A stretch of DNA of 64,000 nt. It comes from Pelecanus crispus (Eukaryota > Chordata > Aves > Pelecaniformes > Pelecanidae). Shown here one piece after another: positions 33,531 through 44,656 of the stretch (the first letter of the stretch is position 1; every line of letters begins with the position of its first letter). The stretch is taken from positions 11,677,862-11,741,861 of the forward strand of contig NC_134675.1 in NCBI RefSeq assembly GCF_030463565.1, given 5' to 3'. A program made the position numbers and the translations under genes. The notes beneath the pieces were generated by a model. It ran no database searches, was not told the origin of the DNA, and worked only from the letters and a program-made list of their open reading frames with translations.

Positions 33531-36500
33531 TACACTGATGAGAATGCAAACATTCTCACTTCTTTTACAATGGCTGCTCAGCAGTGTTCTGAGTCTGCAG
33601 TCCCACTGTCAGGCATGATCTGTGTGCTGCTCTCCCCACTAATATTATTCTCCCACCACACAAAGAAGGAACTTTTCAAAATCTTCCCTTACAAGAAAAC
33701 AACCTTAGCAGAAAAATAATAAGCATTCAAGAAAACAGTTTCCTAGCTAGACCCATAATACTCTCCTATATCTGCTTTCTGAGTGGTTGCCATTTCAGGT
33801 GGGAAATGGCATTCTTTAGGTGTCTCCATGAAATGTAATCACCCTCCTCTCTATCTATACATAAGGCAACCCCTTGAAGCAATTGGAAGAACAGCCTAGC
33901 AACTGTTCTTTTGTGAATCTCAGTGTATCTGCTGTGATTTGTGCCACATCTCTCATTTCTACCATGCTTCAGGCTCTACTATTTTTTTCAAAAACATGCA
34001 AATTCTCAGTATAAATTATGCAATCCCTCAAGAAAACACAGACAGGGCCTTGCACCTGCATTACATAGAATTGATAACTGTAAGATGTAACAATCATTTA
34101 CACATAGCCCCATTCATGCTACTCTGGCAACACACAGGGCCCTTTACAATCAAGGGAAGCATAATTTATATCTGCTTTGGGGCAATGCGTGTTTTACAAG
34201 GCATAATAAATAAAAGAGACTAAAGGCAAGAGCTCTTGAAAATAGTTTCCAGCTGTGATACTGTGCCCATCTGACCTTGGGAGAGCAGGCTCTGTACTTA
34301 AGTTTGCATGCATGTATTTGTTCTTTACAGTGGCTGTAATGTTTTTTAGCTGATGAGGTCAGTAGTTGTCCAGTGTGTATATGTGCACCATTCATATAAC
34401 ACAACAGAAGCTTTACAGAACAACATCATGCAAAACAAAACAAGTACATTATCAAGATAACACTAACAAGACGGGAATATTTACTTGTTGTACATTGGGA
34501 AACAAAAAAAAAGGCCATTACCTTGTAAAAGTTCTTGTAACTTTCTCTTACACTCTCATGATCCTTATGGGTCCTTTCCATCTTGAGATATTCTATGATT
34601 CTGTGATTCTGTTTGTGCTCACAGCTTGAGTTGACACATGCCTATTTCTAAGAGCTTGGGGATAGCCAGTGAAATCCCCGCTGAGGGTTCTAAGGAGGTG
34701 CATGAATGCAAGAGAACACTGTCAAGCATTACTTAAAAAAAAAAAAAAACAAACTATGAAAGCTTGTTACATGTTATAACAAGTTGTTACATATTATAAC
34801 AAATCTGTACAAGGTAAATAGTTACTCTGCTATATAACAGAAGGAAACTTCTGCTGCATCATGCCACCACTGCATGTTACTCTTGAAACAGAATGATAAA
34901 GCAAGATTTTAGTGAGGATTATAAAGTTCTGGTGGGAATGGACCCTTTTTTACCAAGGCAAGAAATGTCCCTGGTTCTTTATGTTTTACATATCATTTGC
35001 AAAAGAGCCTGGTCTTCTGTTCCCTCTATGGTATAACTTTATGGTGAAGCTGTGCTTCTGATGTGAGAAAAAACAACCCACTGTGACACAGCCATTCCTA
35101 ACTAAGCAAGCTGGCACAGTACCAATCCTGGAGCAAAGAAAACTGGTATTGCTGCACTGTTAGATCAGAGACAGAGGCAGTCTTAAAAGGACAAAAAAAC
35201 CCTTTTTGTTTTATATATTTAATTTGTTGCATGAGAAGCTAAAAATACTTGACTAGAGTGACTAGGGGAGAAAGGAGGAAGAGAAGGGAGAGGTTTAGGA
35301 TCAGCTTTAAAGATCTAACTTTTAATCACTTTGCTGCATAGCTGAATTCAAAGATCCACATTAAACAGTGAGGCTCCTTATTGAGTGCACAGAATGAGGA
35401 GAGCAAGTTCCAGTACCCTGAGTGGAATAAAGCACTTCAGAATTATACATCCAACATCACAACAATCACTGAAAGTTACACACATTTTTTTAATAAAGGT
35501 AACTAAAGCTCCTATTACTCCTCAAAGGGAGCAGCAGATATTGAAAGCTTTTAGAAATAGACTGTATTTCTGCGATATAGTTTTTGGTTACTCAGTTTCA
35601 GCAACAGCATTATAATAATTTCTATTAAATTCCTCACTGTAAAAACTTCTACAACAATAAAAGCATTGATGCAAAATATAGGTAAGAATGCCTTCCTCCT
35701 TCTCTTTCCCTCCATTGACTTCTCAAAAGACTTTTACAGTAATTTAACATGTTTTAGCTCATCCATGAATGTTAAGCACCAGAAATAAAGACAGCATAAG
35801 CTGACCTCCTTGACGTTAAGCGATTTTTGTTTTGTACTAGGAAATCTTCAAACACTTCAAGAAAGCTGGTCTTTCCTGCAAATTAACAGACAGTGAAACA
35901 TTATGATAGTGCTACCACTGAAATGCAAGCACTACAAGTGCTGTTTTCTTTTGTTTTATAGGCACTTGTTTTAAGATCTACATAAGCTTTAATTTGTGTT
36001 ACAAATCCTACACTGTCAATATTAAGTGGTCTAAATAGAAATAAGATTTACATTGTGCATTTATTACTAGATGCAAGAGGAATGAGAGGTACAGAGTCTG
36101 CTTTATCTTTCTGTAGATCACTTTGTGGGGGAATGACATATCTCCAGTGTAGCACCACCATCTGGCTTATGACACAGTCTCCAGGAGCTGTTAGAATCCA
36201 AGGCACAGTCTTGCCTTTGGACCACATTAAAACAGCTCCTTCTCTTTAAAGGAATAATTTCTATAGCAAATTTATATTATCCTTCTTCAGCTAGTATCCT
36301 TTTGCACACTTTTTCAGAGGCAGTGTTTTCTCCCAGCAGTACATGTCTGGGGAATCAAGCTACGTGTCTCTGAAATCAAAATTATAAAGCAGGGACAGCT
36401 ATTATCAGAAAATAGCCAGGAAATTCAGTGAATAATTATTTTTCTTAAGTCAGAAGAAATCCATTTCATGCTTTATAGTCCTAATCCAAAATTCACCGAA

Positions 36501-36698
36501 GCCTGTGGTTTTTCATTGCCTTTGATGGGTTTCAAAGCAGGTCTTTAAAAAAAAAAAAAAACCCACAAAATAATACACCCCCACCTAGCTGCTAACATCT
36601 GGGTGGGGATACAATAAAAGTTGTGCAAAACACAACACAGCTGAGGTTTTCATTCAGCTCTTTTCCATAAACCCCCTTATGCATCTGAGAAGAATCCT
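33531..36698. other. No gene seen; small CR1 tail relic at 34569-34611
   Basis: AT-rich unique-looking sequence. At 34569-34611 the pattern GGGTCCTTTCCATCTTGAG then TTCTATGATTCTG looks like the last 40 bp of a CR1. Nothing else is recognised. Confidence 0.5.
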
Positions 36699-37546
36699 TG
36701 TATTGGGTTTGCATGGTAAGGTTTTGGTAGTGGGGGGGGGGGGGCTACAGGGGTGGCTTCTGTGAGAATCTGCTAGAAGATTCCCCTATGTCCGATAGAG
36801 CCAATGCCAGCTGGCTCCAAGACGGACCCACCACTGGCCAAGGCTGAGCGAATCAGCAACGGTGGTAGCGCGTCTGTGATAACATATTTAAGAAGGGGAA
36901 CAAAAAAACCCCAAACCAATCTGCGGCAGAACAACAGCAGCAGAGAGGAGTGAGAATATGGGAGAGAAACAACCCTGCAGACACCAAGGTCAGTGAAGGG
37001 GAGGAGGTGCTCCAGGCGCTGGAGCAGAGATTCCCCTGCAGCCCATGGTGAAGAACAGGGCGAGGCAGGCTGTCTACCTGCAGCCCATGGAGGACCCCAT
37101 GCCAGAGCAGGTGGATGCCTGAAGGAGGCTGTGACCCCGTGGGAAGCCCGTGCTGGAGCAGGCTCCTGGCAGGACATGTGGACCCATGGAGAGAGAGAGG
37201 AGCCCATGCTGGAGCAGATTTGCAGGCAGGACTTGTGACCCCATGGGGGACCCACACAGGAGCAGTCTGTTCCTGAAGGACTGCACCCCATGGAAGGGAC
37301 CCATGCTGGAGCAGTTCATGAAGAACTGTAGCCCATGGGAAGGACCCACGTTGGAGAAGTTTGTGGAGGACTGTCTCCCGTGGGAGAGACCCCACGCTGG
37401 AGCAGGGGAAGAGTGTGAGGAGTCCTCCCCCTGAGGAGGAAGGAGCAGCAGAGACAGCGTGTGATGAACTGACTGCAACCCCCATTCCCCATCCCCCTGC
37501 GCCGCTTGGGGGGAGGAGGCAGAGAAAATCAGGAGTGAAGTTGAGC
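36699..37546 (+). mobile_element. LTR family C, 5' portion
   Basis: Starts TGTATTGGGTTTGCATGG, the terminus of a widespread avian LTR type (from memory). It includes a 13-G run at 36732-36744, ATATTTAAGAAGGGG near 36883 as TATA-like region, and then a degenerate tandem array of GCAGCCCATGGAGGACC / ACCCATGCTGGAGCAG motifs. It stops at GTTGAGC (37546), short of the 3' end seen at 40250-40877 and 49130-49425, and passes into family-A gag. Confidence 0.8.
37040..37410 (+). repeat. Degenerate tandem units within LTR C
   Basis: Motifs AGCCCATGG and CTGGAGCAG recur at roughly 60-bp spacing. The same array is in the other C fragments (39868-40200 and 48720-49040) with different unit arrangement. Confidence 0.7.
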
Positions 37547-37621
37547 ACTGCGGCTAAACCAGAGAACCAACCCGTGCCAGTATCTGTTGCCCCTATACAG
37601 AAGAAAAAATACCGCAGAAAA
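37546..37621 (+). pseudogene. Family-A gag fragment (plus strand, 76 bp)
   Basis: Reads TAAKPENQPVPVSVAPIQKKKY, matching 28155-28230. It begins at the very gag position where the neighbouring inverted fragment ends. Confidence 0.85.
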
Positions 37622-38622
37622 TAGCCGCAGTGTCTGTCATTGGGGTTTGAGTAGCCGCAGTGCCCATGGCTGTGGTTTGAGTAGCCGCAGTGCTCATGGC
37701 TGTGGCTGGAGTAGCCACAGTGCCTGGGGCAGGGGTTTGAGTAGCTGCAAGGCCTGTAGTGGGGGTTGGAGTAGCCGCAGGGCCTGTAGTGGGGGTTTGA
37801 GTAGCCACAGTGCTTGTTGTTTTGTCATCAGATCCTGAGACCTTCTCTTTTTTTTGAGGGTACTGATTAGTGTTGACCACGGCTCGATAGGCATGGGCCA
37901 GTCCCCAGCATGTTGCAATGATTTGTGTCTCTCTGGAGCTACCAGGGTGACAACATACTTCTTCCAAATACTTTACTAATTCTTCAGGATTCTGCACTTG
38001 TTCAGGGGTGAAGTTCCAAAACACGGGAGGTGCCCACTGCCCTAGGTACTTGTGCATATGATCCCACACACCCTGCCACTCATAGCTATCCAGCCTTGGG
38101 GCAGATCTCTGGATGATATTTTTAAACTGCTTTATCAAAACGGAAACAACATTCCCAAGAAGTATCAATAGAAGTATCTTAACTGCCCAGGGGTGTTCAA
38201 GATACTGGAAAGTTGTTGTAATGAAGGAGGAAACATCATAGAAGAAAGCAGCAAAGGTGCCATTCTGTATTTCCTCCACAACAAGCCTCTCAGAGTAAGA
38301 AGTATAATTGCTAACTCTCTCTATGAGGTAGTACCCGAAGTACAGTAGTGACTTCTGTATGAAACCCAAATACCAAAGAATGCTCAAGGTCAGGGTTTTG
38401 ATAAGGAGCCTCCCAAGCAAAAGATCATGAATCACTGCAGAGCATAGTACACTGCACAAACCAACACCAAGCTTTAACGCGTGCTGCAAATAAAAAAACA
38501 TGGCGCAGATCAGATGAACTAAATATCGTGACCGGCAACTGTTAACAGACTCCTTAATACACTCTGGTTAATCTGTTGTTATCTCAAACCCTTCGTGCCC
38601 CATGTTGGGCGCCAAAAAGGAC
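37622..38622 (-). pseudogene. Family-A gag 5' part, inverted, with PBS
   Basis: On the minus strand the PBS is at 38614-38597 (TGGCGCCCAACATGGGGC) and gag starts at the ATG at 38501. The frame is open through the hydrophobic N-terminus, the sequons, the EWQGVW block and six T/A/P repeat units. It then joins at ACTGCGGCTA (37622) to the plus-strand gag fragment; the open frame runs on into that inverted sequence to 37593. Capsid and pol are absent. Confidence 0.88.
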
Positions 38623-39194
38623 TGTCGTGGTTTAGCCCCAGCCAGCAACTAAGCACCACGCAGCCGCTCGCTCACTCCCCCTACCCCAATGGGATGGGGG
38701 AGAGAATTGGAGGAGTAAGAGTGAGAAACACTCCTGGGTTGAGATAAGAACAGTTTAATAATTGAAATAAAGTAAAATAGTAATGATAATAGTAACAGTA
38801 TAATAATGATAATAATAATAATGATACACGAAGCAAGTGATGCACAATGCAATTGCTCACCACCTGCCGACCGATACTCAGACAGTTCCCGAGCAGCGAT
38901 CGCTGCTCCCTGGCCACCCCCCCCCCAGTTTATATACTGAGCATGACGTCATATGGTATGGAATAGCCCTTTGGTCAGTTTGGATCAACTATTCTGGCTG
39001 TGCCCCCTCCCAGTTTCTTGTGCGCCTGGCAGAGCATGGGAAGCTGAAAAAGTCCTTGACTGGCATAAGCAGTACTCAGCAACAACTAAAAACATCAGCG
39101 TGTTATCAACATTCTTCTCCTACTAAATCCAAAACACAGCACTATGCCTGCTGCTAGGAAGAAAATTAACTCTATCCCAGCCGAAACCAGGACA
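38623..39194 (-). mobile_element. LTR family A, inverted, 5' LTR of the gag fragment
   Basis: Minus-strand TGTCCTGGTTTCGG to CCACGACA, 572 bp, with TGACGTCA at 38944-38951. Its outer TG terminus at 39194 touches family-A gag sequence in the opposite orientation. Confidence 0.93.
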
Positions 39195-39867
39195 CAACCC
39201 ATGCCGGTATCAGTTGCCCCTATACACAAGAAAAAAATACACAAGACAATGACCTCGTTTAGTAAGGGATAAAGATGAACCAGGGCCATCACGAGAACCA
39301 GAGGAGGAAGAACCCATAAATGAGATGGTAACCACCCGATCCCTATCCCTGAGTGAGCTGCGAGATTTGCAAAAAATTTCAGACGTCATCCAGGTGAGCA
39401 CATCATCACCTGGCTGCTCCGATGCTGGGATAACGGGGCCAGTAGCCTGGATTTAGAGGGTAAGGAAGGCAGGCAGCTGGGATCCCGTTCTAGGGAAGGG
39501 GGCATTGACAAAGCAATTGGAAAAGGGGAAAACCACTCAGCCTCTGGAGGCGACTTCTGTCAAGCGTGAAGGAAAGGTATCCCTTCAAGGAGGATTTATA
39601 TACCACCCAGGCAAATGGACCACCATAGAGGAGGGTATCCAGTACCTGAGGGAATTAGGCGTGCTGGAGGTGATTTATAGTGACCTGGACAATGAGCAGT
39701 TACCCAAAGATCCAGATGAAGTCAGGTGCACACGGCCCATGTGGCAGAAGGTGGTACAGAGCGCACCAGCATCGTATTCCAACTCGTTGGCAATACTGGC
39801 CTGGAAAGATGACGAGGCACCAACAGTGGATGATGTGGCTAGACTACTCCGGGAATACGAAGAAAAA
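39195..39867 (+). pseudogene. Family-A gag fragment: linker and capsid (plus strand)
   Basis: Begins CAACCCATGCCGGTATC, inside the gag linker, and runs through SELRD, the RCWDNGAS region and KWTTIEEGIQYLRELGVLEVIYSDL to EYEEK. It then passes into LTR C sequence at TTCCCCTGCAGCCC. Several single-base losses (near 39240, 39375 and 39530) break the frame. Confidence 0.87.
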
Positions 39868-40877
39868 TTCCCCTGCAGCCCATGGTGAAGACCATGGTGA
39901 GGCAGGCTGTCCCCCTGCTGCCCATGGAGGTTAACGGTGGAGCAGATATCCACCTGCAGCCCGTGGAGTACACCACACCGGAGCAGTTGGATGTGCCCAA
40001 AGGAGGCTGTGACCCTGTGGAAAGCCCACGCTGGAGCAGTCTGCTCCTGAAGGATCACACCCCATGGAAGGGACCCACGCTGGAGCAGTTCGTGAAGAAC
40101 TGTAGCCCATTGGAAGGACGCACATTGGAGAAGTTCATGGAGGACTGTCTCCCGTGGGAGGGACCCCATGCTGGAGCAGGGGAAGAGTGTGAGGAGTCCT
40201 CCCCTGAGAAGGAAGGAGCAGCATAGACAGCATGTGATGAACTGACCCCAACCCCCATTCCCCATCCCCCTGCACTGCTCGGGGAGAGGAGCTAGAAAAA
40301 ATCAGGAGTGAAGTTGAGCTTGGGAAGAAGGGAGAGGTTGGGAGAAGGTGTTTTAGGATTTGGTTTTATTTCTCATTGCCCTACACATAGAATCATATAA
40401 TTATAGAATGCTTTAGGTTGGAAGGGACCTTGAGAGATCATCGAGCCCAACCCCCTTGCAGTAAGCAGGGATTGAACCTGTGAACTTGGTGTTATTAGCA
40501 CCATGCTCTAACCAACTGAGCTAACCCGGCTGGTCGATATGTTCTCACTCCTCTCTCCTACTCAGTTTTGATTGGTAATAAATTAAACTGATTTTCCCCA
40601 AGTCGAGTCCATTTTGCCCGTGACGGTGTGGTGGTGCATTCCCCCCCCCCCCCCCCCCTTATTCCTCTTTCTCTTCAATCATTTTACGACCTCAGGAATT
40701 CCAGGCTGCGGCCACAAACCTGCATTCATGACAGACGGTAATTGCTGAGCGATCTCCCTGTCCTTATCTTGACCCACGAGCTTTTTCTTTATACATTTTC
40801 CTCCCTGTCCAATTGAGAATGGGAGTGATAGAGTGGCTTTGGTGGGCATTTGTCATCCAGCCAGGGTCAAACCACCA
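39868..40877 (+). mobile_element. LTR family C, 3' portion, interrupted by a SINE
   Basis: Tandem-motif region, then the AGGAGTGAAGTTGAGCTTGG segment, AATAAA near 40577, an 18-C run at 40641-40658, and a 3' end GCCAGGGTCAAACCACCA directly before LTR D. A tRNA-derived SINE lies at 40387-40534. Confidence 0.8.
40387..40534 (-). mobile_element. tRNA-Ile-derived SINE with CR1 tail (TguSINE1-like)
   Basis: On the minus strand it starts GCCGGGTTAGCTCAGTTGG, which is tRNA-Ile-like, with box A TAGCTCAGTTGG (40523-40512) and box B GGTTCAATCCC (40478-40468). The anticodon region GCTAATAAC fits Ile(AAT). It then passes into a CR1-type 3' end (GGTCCCTTCCAACC to the ATTCTAT tail). This head/tail pairing is how songbird TguSINE1 is described (from memory). 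The CR1 tail and the lack of a pairing acceptor stem exclude a working tRNA gene. Confidence 0.85.
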
Positions 40878-41465
40878 TGTTGTCTCACAAACGGAGTTCA
40901 TTACCTGGTGTGGAACAATCCAATCCACACACTGAGTTGAGATATCGATTTTATTTCATTTCTGAACAGAGATGGGTGCTAGGTGGTAATTCCACAAAGC
41001 TAGCACCCTGAAGGAGACTTTCTGCACCTTATTTATACACAAAACTTACAGAGTTATTAATTATCCTTTTTACGATGATTGGTTAGTAATTACCTTCCTA
41101 TCTGCTATTGGTCAACCATATTCTAATTAGCCTCACTTGCTATGTAAATTAGCATGCATGCTCCGTATGGGGGTGGGGGAGCAAATCCTTTTGGTCCTAA
41201 ATTGAGTCAATGGTCGCGATCTCCCCCTGCCGGAATTACCTTTCCCCCAGTTATTGTTTTTCGGCACCTGCTGGGGTAGGATGTTCCCTTTTATCAGTTT
41301 CTCAGTTCTCCTTCAAGGTCTAGTTGCTCAGGGATGTCTTTGGTTAAAGGATACTGAATGTTTGTTCTTCTGATTAGGGATGATTAAGTGTCCTTTACTT
41401 GCCAGCTTACAAAAGCATCTTAGTCTGATATGATGTTAGCTAAGTTTCAGAGTTAGCCTTCAACA
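40878..41465 (-). mobile_element. 3' LTR, family D
   Basis: Minus-strand TGTTGAAGGCTAAC to GTGAGACAACA, 588 bp. A polypurine tract AAAGGGGGGAAC lies directly before it (41477-41466). Confidence 0.93.
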
Positions 41466-41572
41466 GTTCCCCCCTTTGAGACTATGAGGCTTTCTAAGAG
41501 CTTCAGAAGTCTCATTATGTATTTGTGCTAACATAATGTAATGTCCTTTAGTTGATCGTAACAGTATTCTCT

Positions 41573-42221
41573 TTAAACAATTAACAGCAATACAAATAAT
41601 GTATTGTAAAGTATTGTTATTATGACAATTATAGTTTGAAATAAACCCTCCAACAATCTGGTTAATGAGTATCCCAGTCCGTTCAGGATTTTGTTTAACC
41701 AGCCTCCTTCTAACCCTGCTCTTAGTTCCCTACTTGCTTTTGCTACTCCTTTAATATCATTTAGTTGATGGTCCAGATCTTTAGTTACATTTGGAATGTG
41801 GATACAACAGCTATCATTTAAAAGATTCAGGCATCCACACACTCCATGTTCATGCAATAATAACAAATTTAAATCCAGGCTATTTTGCAACGCCATTATT
41901 AATCAGGTGTGACCAGGTATCATTTAAATTTCTGAGTTGGTGTATCTGACAACCCCACAGAGTATCAGTACGCTGATCTCCTGATGGTCTATATATTAGT
42001 TCTTTGGCCCATGGAGTTTCAGACATACTGATATTACAATTATCCATTGCACCATCTTTCAGAGTCCATTTAGGGGTGTATTTTCCTTCTTTATTGTACC
42101 ATGTGGCGGACCTATTAAGTTCTCTTTTCCACATGTCTTCCGACATTTTAGTTAGTACCCCCCATGGAATGGGATTCTCTGCGGACTTAGGAGTAGGTAA
42201 ACATGCAGTCACTGAAGTCAA
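41573..42221 (-). pseudogene. Family-D env relic (SU piece plus TM subunit)
   Basis: 42221-41880 reads a surface-subunit-like stretch with sequons (NRSA, NDTW). In a different frame, 41896-41573 reads a gammaretroviral-type TM subunit: an LDLNLLLLHEHG heptad region, a Cys cluster (CGCLNLLNDSCC) and a C-terminal hydrophobic anchor (IIVIITILYNTLFVLLLIV). The whole relic is about 650 bp against the usual 1.8-2 kb, and no furin site or signal peptide is seen, so most of SU is deleted. Not functional. Confidence 0.8.
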
Positions 42222-42467
42222 GTTTTGAAGTTTACCAAAGTCTTGGACAACTTCAGAATAAGACTTGTGTTACCGCAATTAATGTAGAAGTACATTATTA
42301 AAACTTTCACAAATTTCACCACACACATTCTACTTTCTATGTTACTTGGCAAAATATCAAAAGCTCTACATAAATATGTATTTCACAATCAAGATCAAAA
42401 TCCCTTTGGGATGCAGAAACAGTTTATGTGTTCTTGAAAATTCTTATCTTAGTTTCTCCTAGTCTTC

Positions 42468-43701
42468 TCAGAGCTGCATTGTTCCGTTGGTGCTTTTTTT
42501 TTTTAACCGGGTGTGATGAATCCAGGAATTAATGCCTCTTTCTTTGATAGCCATGTGGGTAATTAACAATACCAGATAAGGTCCTTTCCATCGCTCTTTC
42601 AAAGGTTCATCTTTCCACGTTCGGATGTACACTTCATCTCCTGGAATGAAAGGATGAACTGGGGTATCTAAGGGTATTGGTGCCCTCTCATTTAAATACC
42701 TGGGAAGGGAAGACAGAGCCTGTCCCAAAGATAACAGATAATCAGATAACGATTCATTTCCCATATAGAATCTCAAAAGGACTAATTCCTTCTCTAATTC
42801 TAGGAGTGATCCAAATTCTCATCAATGCTACCAGTAACACTTCTATCCATTTCATTTGAGTTTCCTGACGTAGTTTTGAAATTTGTCTTTTCGAGTTTGG
42901 TTCATTCGTTCAACTTTGCCACTTGATTGTGGTCTCCAAGGGGTATGTAGGTCCCCTGTCATTTGTAAAGATTTCACAACTTCATGAACTATTTGAGCTA
43001 TAAAATGTGGCCCATTATCGGAGGACATCCCTTCAGGTACCCCAAATCTAGGAAGTATCTCCTTTAACAATATCCTTACTACCTCTCTAGCCTTATTGGT
43101 ACGACACGGGAAAGCTTCAGGCCATCCTGAAAAGGTGTCCAACACCAACAACAAATATCTATACTGATTGCATTTTGGTAGTTTAGAAAAATTTGCCAGT
43201 ATTCTCCAGGGGTTTGACCCCTCCTGACCTCTCCGGGAGGAGGTCTTTTCTGTGGTTTTGGGCTGTTCTTACAACATATTGGGCACTGTTTCACAATGAA
43301 ATTTGCAAAAGTTTGCATTTTTGGTCCTACAGCATATTTTTGATACTTGTAACCAGAGCATCTGTTCCCATATGGGATTCACTATGGGTCGTCTTCAATA
43401 TTTCCCTTACCATTGGGGTAGTAATCAATACTTGCCCACTTTTGGTTATCCACCATCCTTCCTTTGATTTGGTACATTTTAAATACTTGGCAAGCTGATC
43501 CTCCTCCTTAGAATAATTTGGAGGTTCCCACTGAACTTTTCTTGATGGGATCAATGCTCCAATTAGTGATTCCCTTTCCGCAACTCTTTTGGCTGTTTCA
43601 CCTGCCTTTCGATTTCCTTTAATTATTTCTGTTTGTCCTTTCTGACGAGCTTTGCAATATACAATTGCAACTTCTCTTGGTCCCAGAACAGCTTGCAACA
43701 A
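42468..43701 (-). pseudogene. Family-D integrase, broken in four frames
   Basis: 43701-43327 reads the zinc-binding N-terminus (HSESHMG), 43318-43079 carries the paired Cys (CPICC), 43154-42852 the core with TFSGWPEAFPCRT, SSDNGPHF and SGKVERMNQT (two of the DDE acids visible), and 42776-42468 the C-terminal domain (PGDEVYIRTW, RWKGPYLVLL). Each junction is a frameshift. Confidence 0.87.
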
Positions 43702-43764
43702 TTTTAAAATTTCTGATCCATATTTAATAGGGGTTCCTTGAAAGGACAGTAACCCATGCTCTTT

Positions 43765-44560
43765 TCAAATAGTTCCATGTGCGTGGACCACTCTAAACGC
43801 ATATTTAGAATCTGTATAGATGTTTACTCTTCTATCTTTAGATAACTCTAAGGCCCGAGTCAAAGCTATGATTTCCGCTTTCTGAGCAGAGGTGTTAGGT
43901 GGCAGGGCCCATGCTTCAATTTCTTCCTGCAAGGTTACTACAGCATATCCAGCTTTCCGTTCTCCATTCATTACAAAGCTACTACCAACGGTGAAAAGTT
44001 CAATCTCTGGACTGATTATCGGCACATCTTTTAAATCAGGTCGACTGGAGTATACTTGTTCCATAATTTGCATACAATCATGCTCCAGCTCTCCTTTTTC
44101 ATCTATTGGCATTAAAGTGGTAGGGTTCAGAGTCGAAGACACTTTTAAAGTGATATCATCTGATTCAATTAATACTACTTGGTACTGGGCTAATCTACTG
44201 GGGAAATCCAATGATGTCCCTTTTGTTCAAGTACCGCTGCTGCTGCGTGTGGCACCAAAACTGTGATTGGCTGCCCCAGGGTTAGTTTCCGGGCTTCCTT
44301 GATTAACAACATTACCACCGCCACAGCTCTCAAACATGCAGGCCATCCTTTGCTTACTTCATCTAACTGTTTAGAGAAGTAAGCCACCAGTCTCTTCCAG
44401 CTTCCTAAGGTCTGGGTCAAAACTCCTAGTGCCACACATTGTCTTTCATGCACATATAAGGTAAAAGGTTTGGTTAAATCTGGCAAAACCAGAGCAGGAG
44501 CCCTCATCAATTTAGTTTTGATAGAGTCAAATCCTTTTTGGCATTCTATACCATTAATTG
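43765..44560 (-). pseudogene. Family-D RT connection and RNase H
   Basis: 44510-44190 reads LVLPDLTKPFTLYVHERQ and LVAYFSKQLD. 44211-43765 reads an RNase H with LFTVGSSF in place of the usual catalytic TDGS, then QKAEIIALTRALEL and IYTDSKYAF. The first catalytic Asp therefore appears lost (V for D). Confidence 0.82.
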
Positions 44561-44656
44561 GTTTAGTGGGGGACTTGGTAATGTTAGGTTAATGGTTGGA
44601 CTGGATGATCTTAAAGGTCTTTTCCAACCTAAACTATTCTATGATTCTATGATTCT
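44561..44656 (+). mobile_element. CR1 3' end fragment in family-D RT
   Basis: GGTTAATGGTTGGACTGGAT to the tail CTATGATTCTATGATTCTGG, about 96 bp, in the opposite orientation to the ERV. It splits the RT thumb from the palm. Confidence 0.88.

Noticed and set aside
36773-37548. 172- and 231-codon minus-strand open frames
   Set aside because: They are reverse readings of LTR C and its tandem motifs, with biased composition; no domain is seen.
39675-40265. 196-codon minus-strand open frame
   Set aside because: It crosses the junction of gag and LTR C on the antisense strand.
40450-40532. A functional tRNA-Ile gene
   Set aside because: The sequence continues into a CR1 tail and the acceptor stem does not pair, so it is a SINE head.
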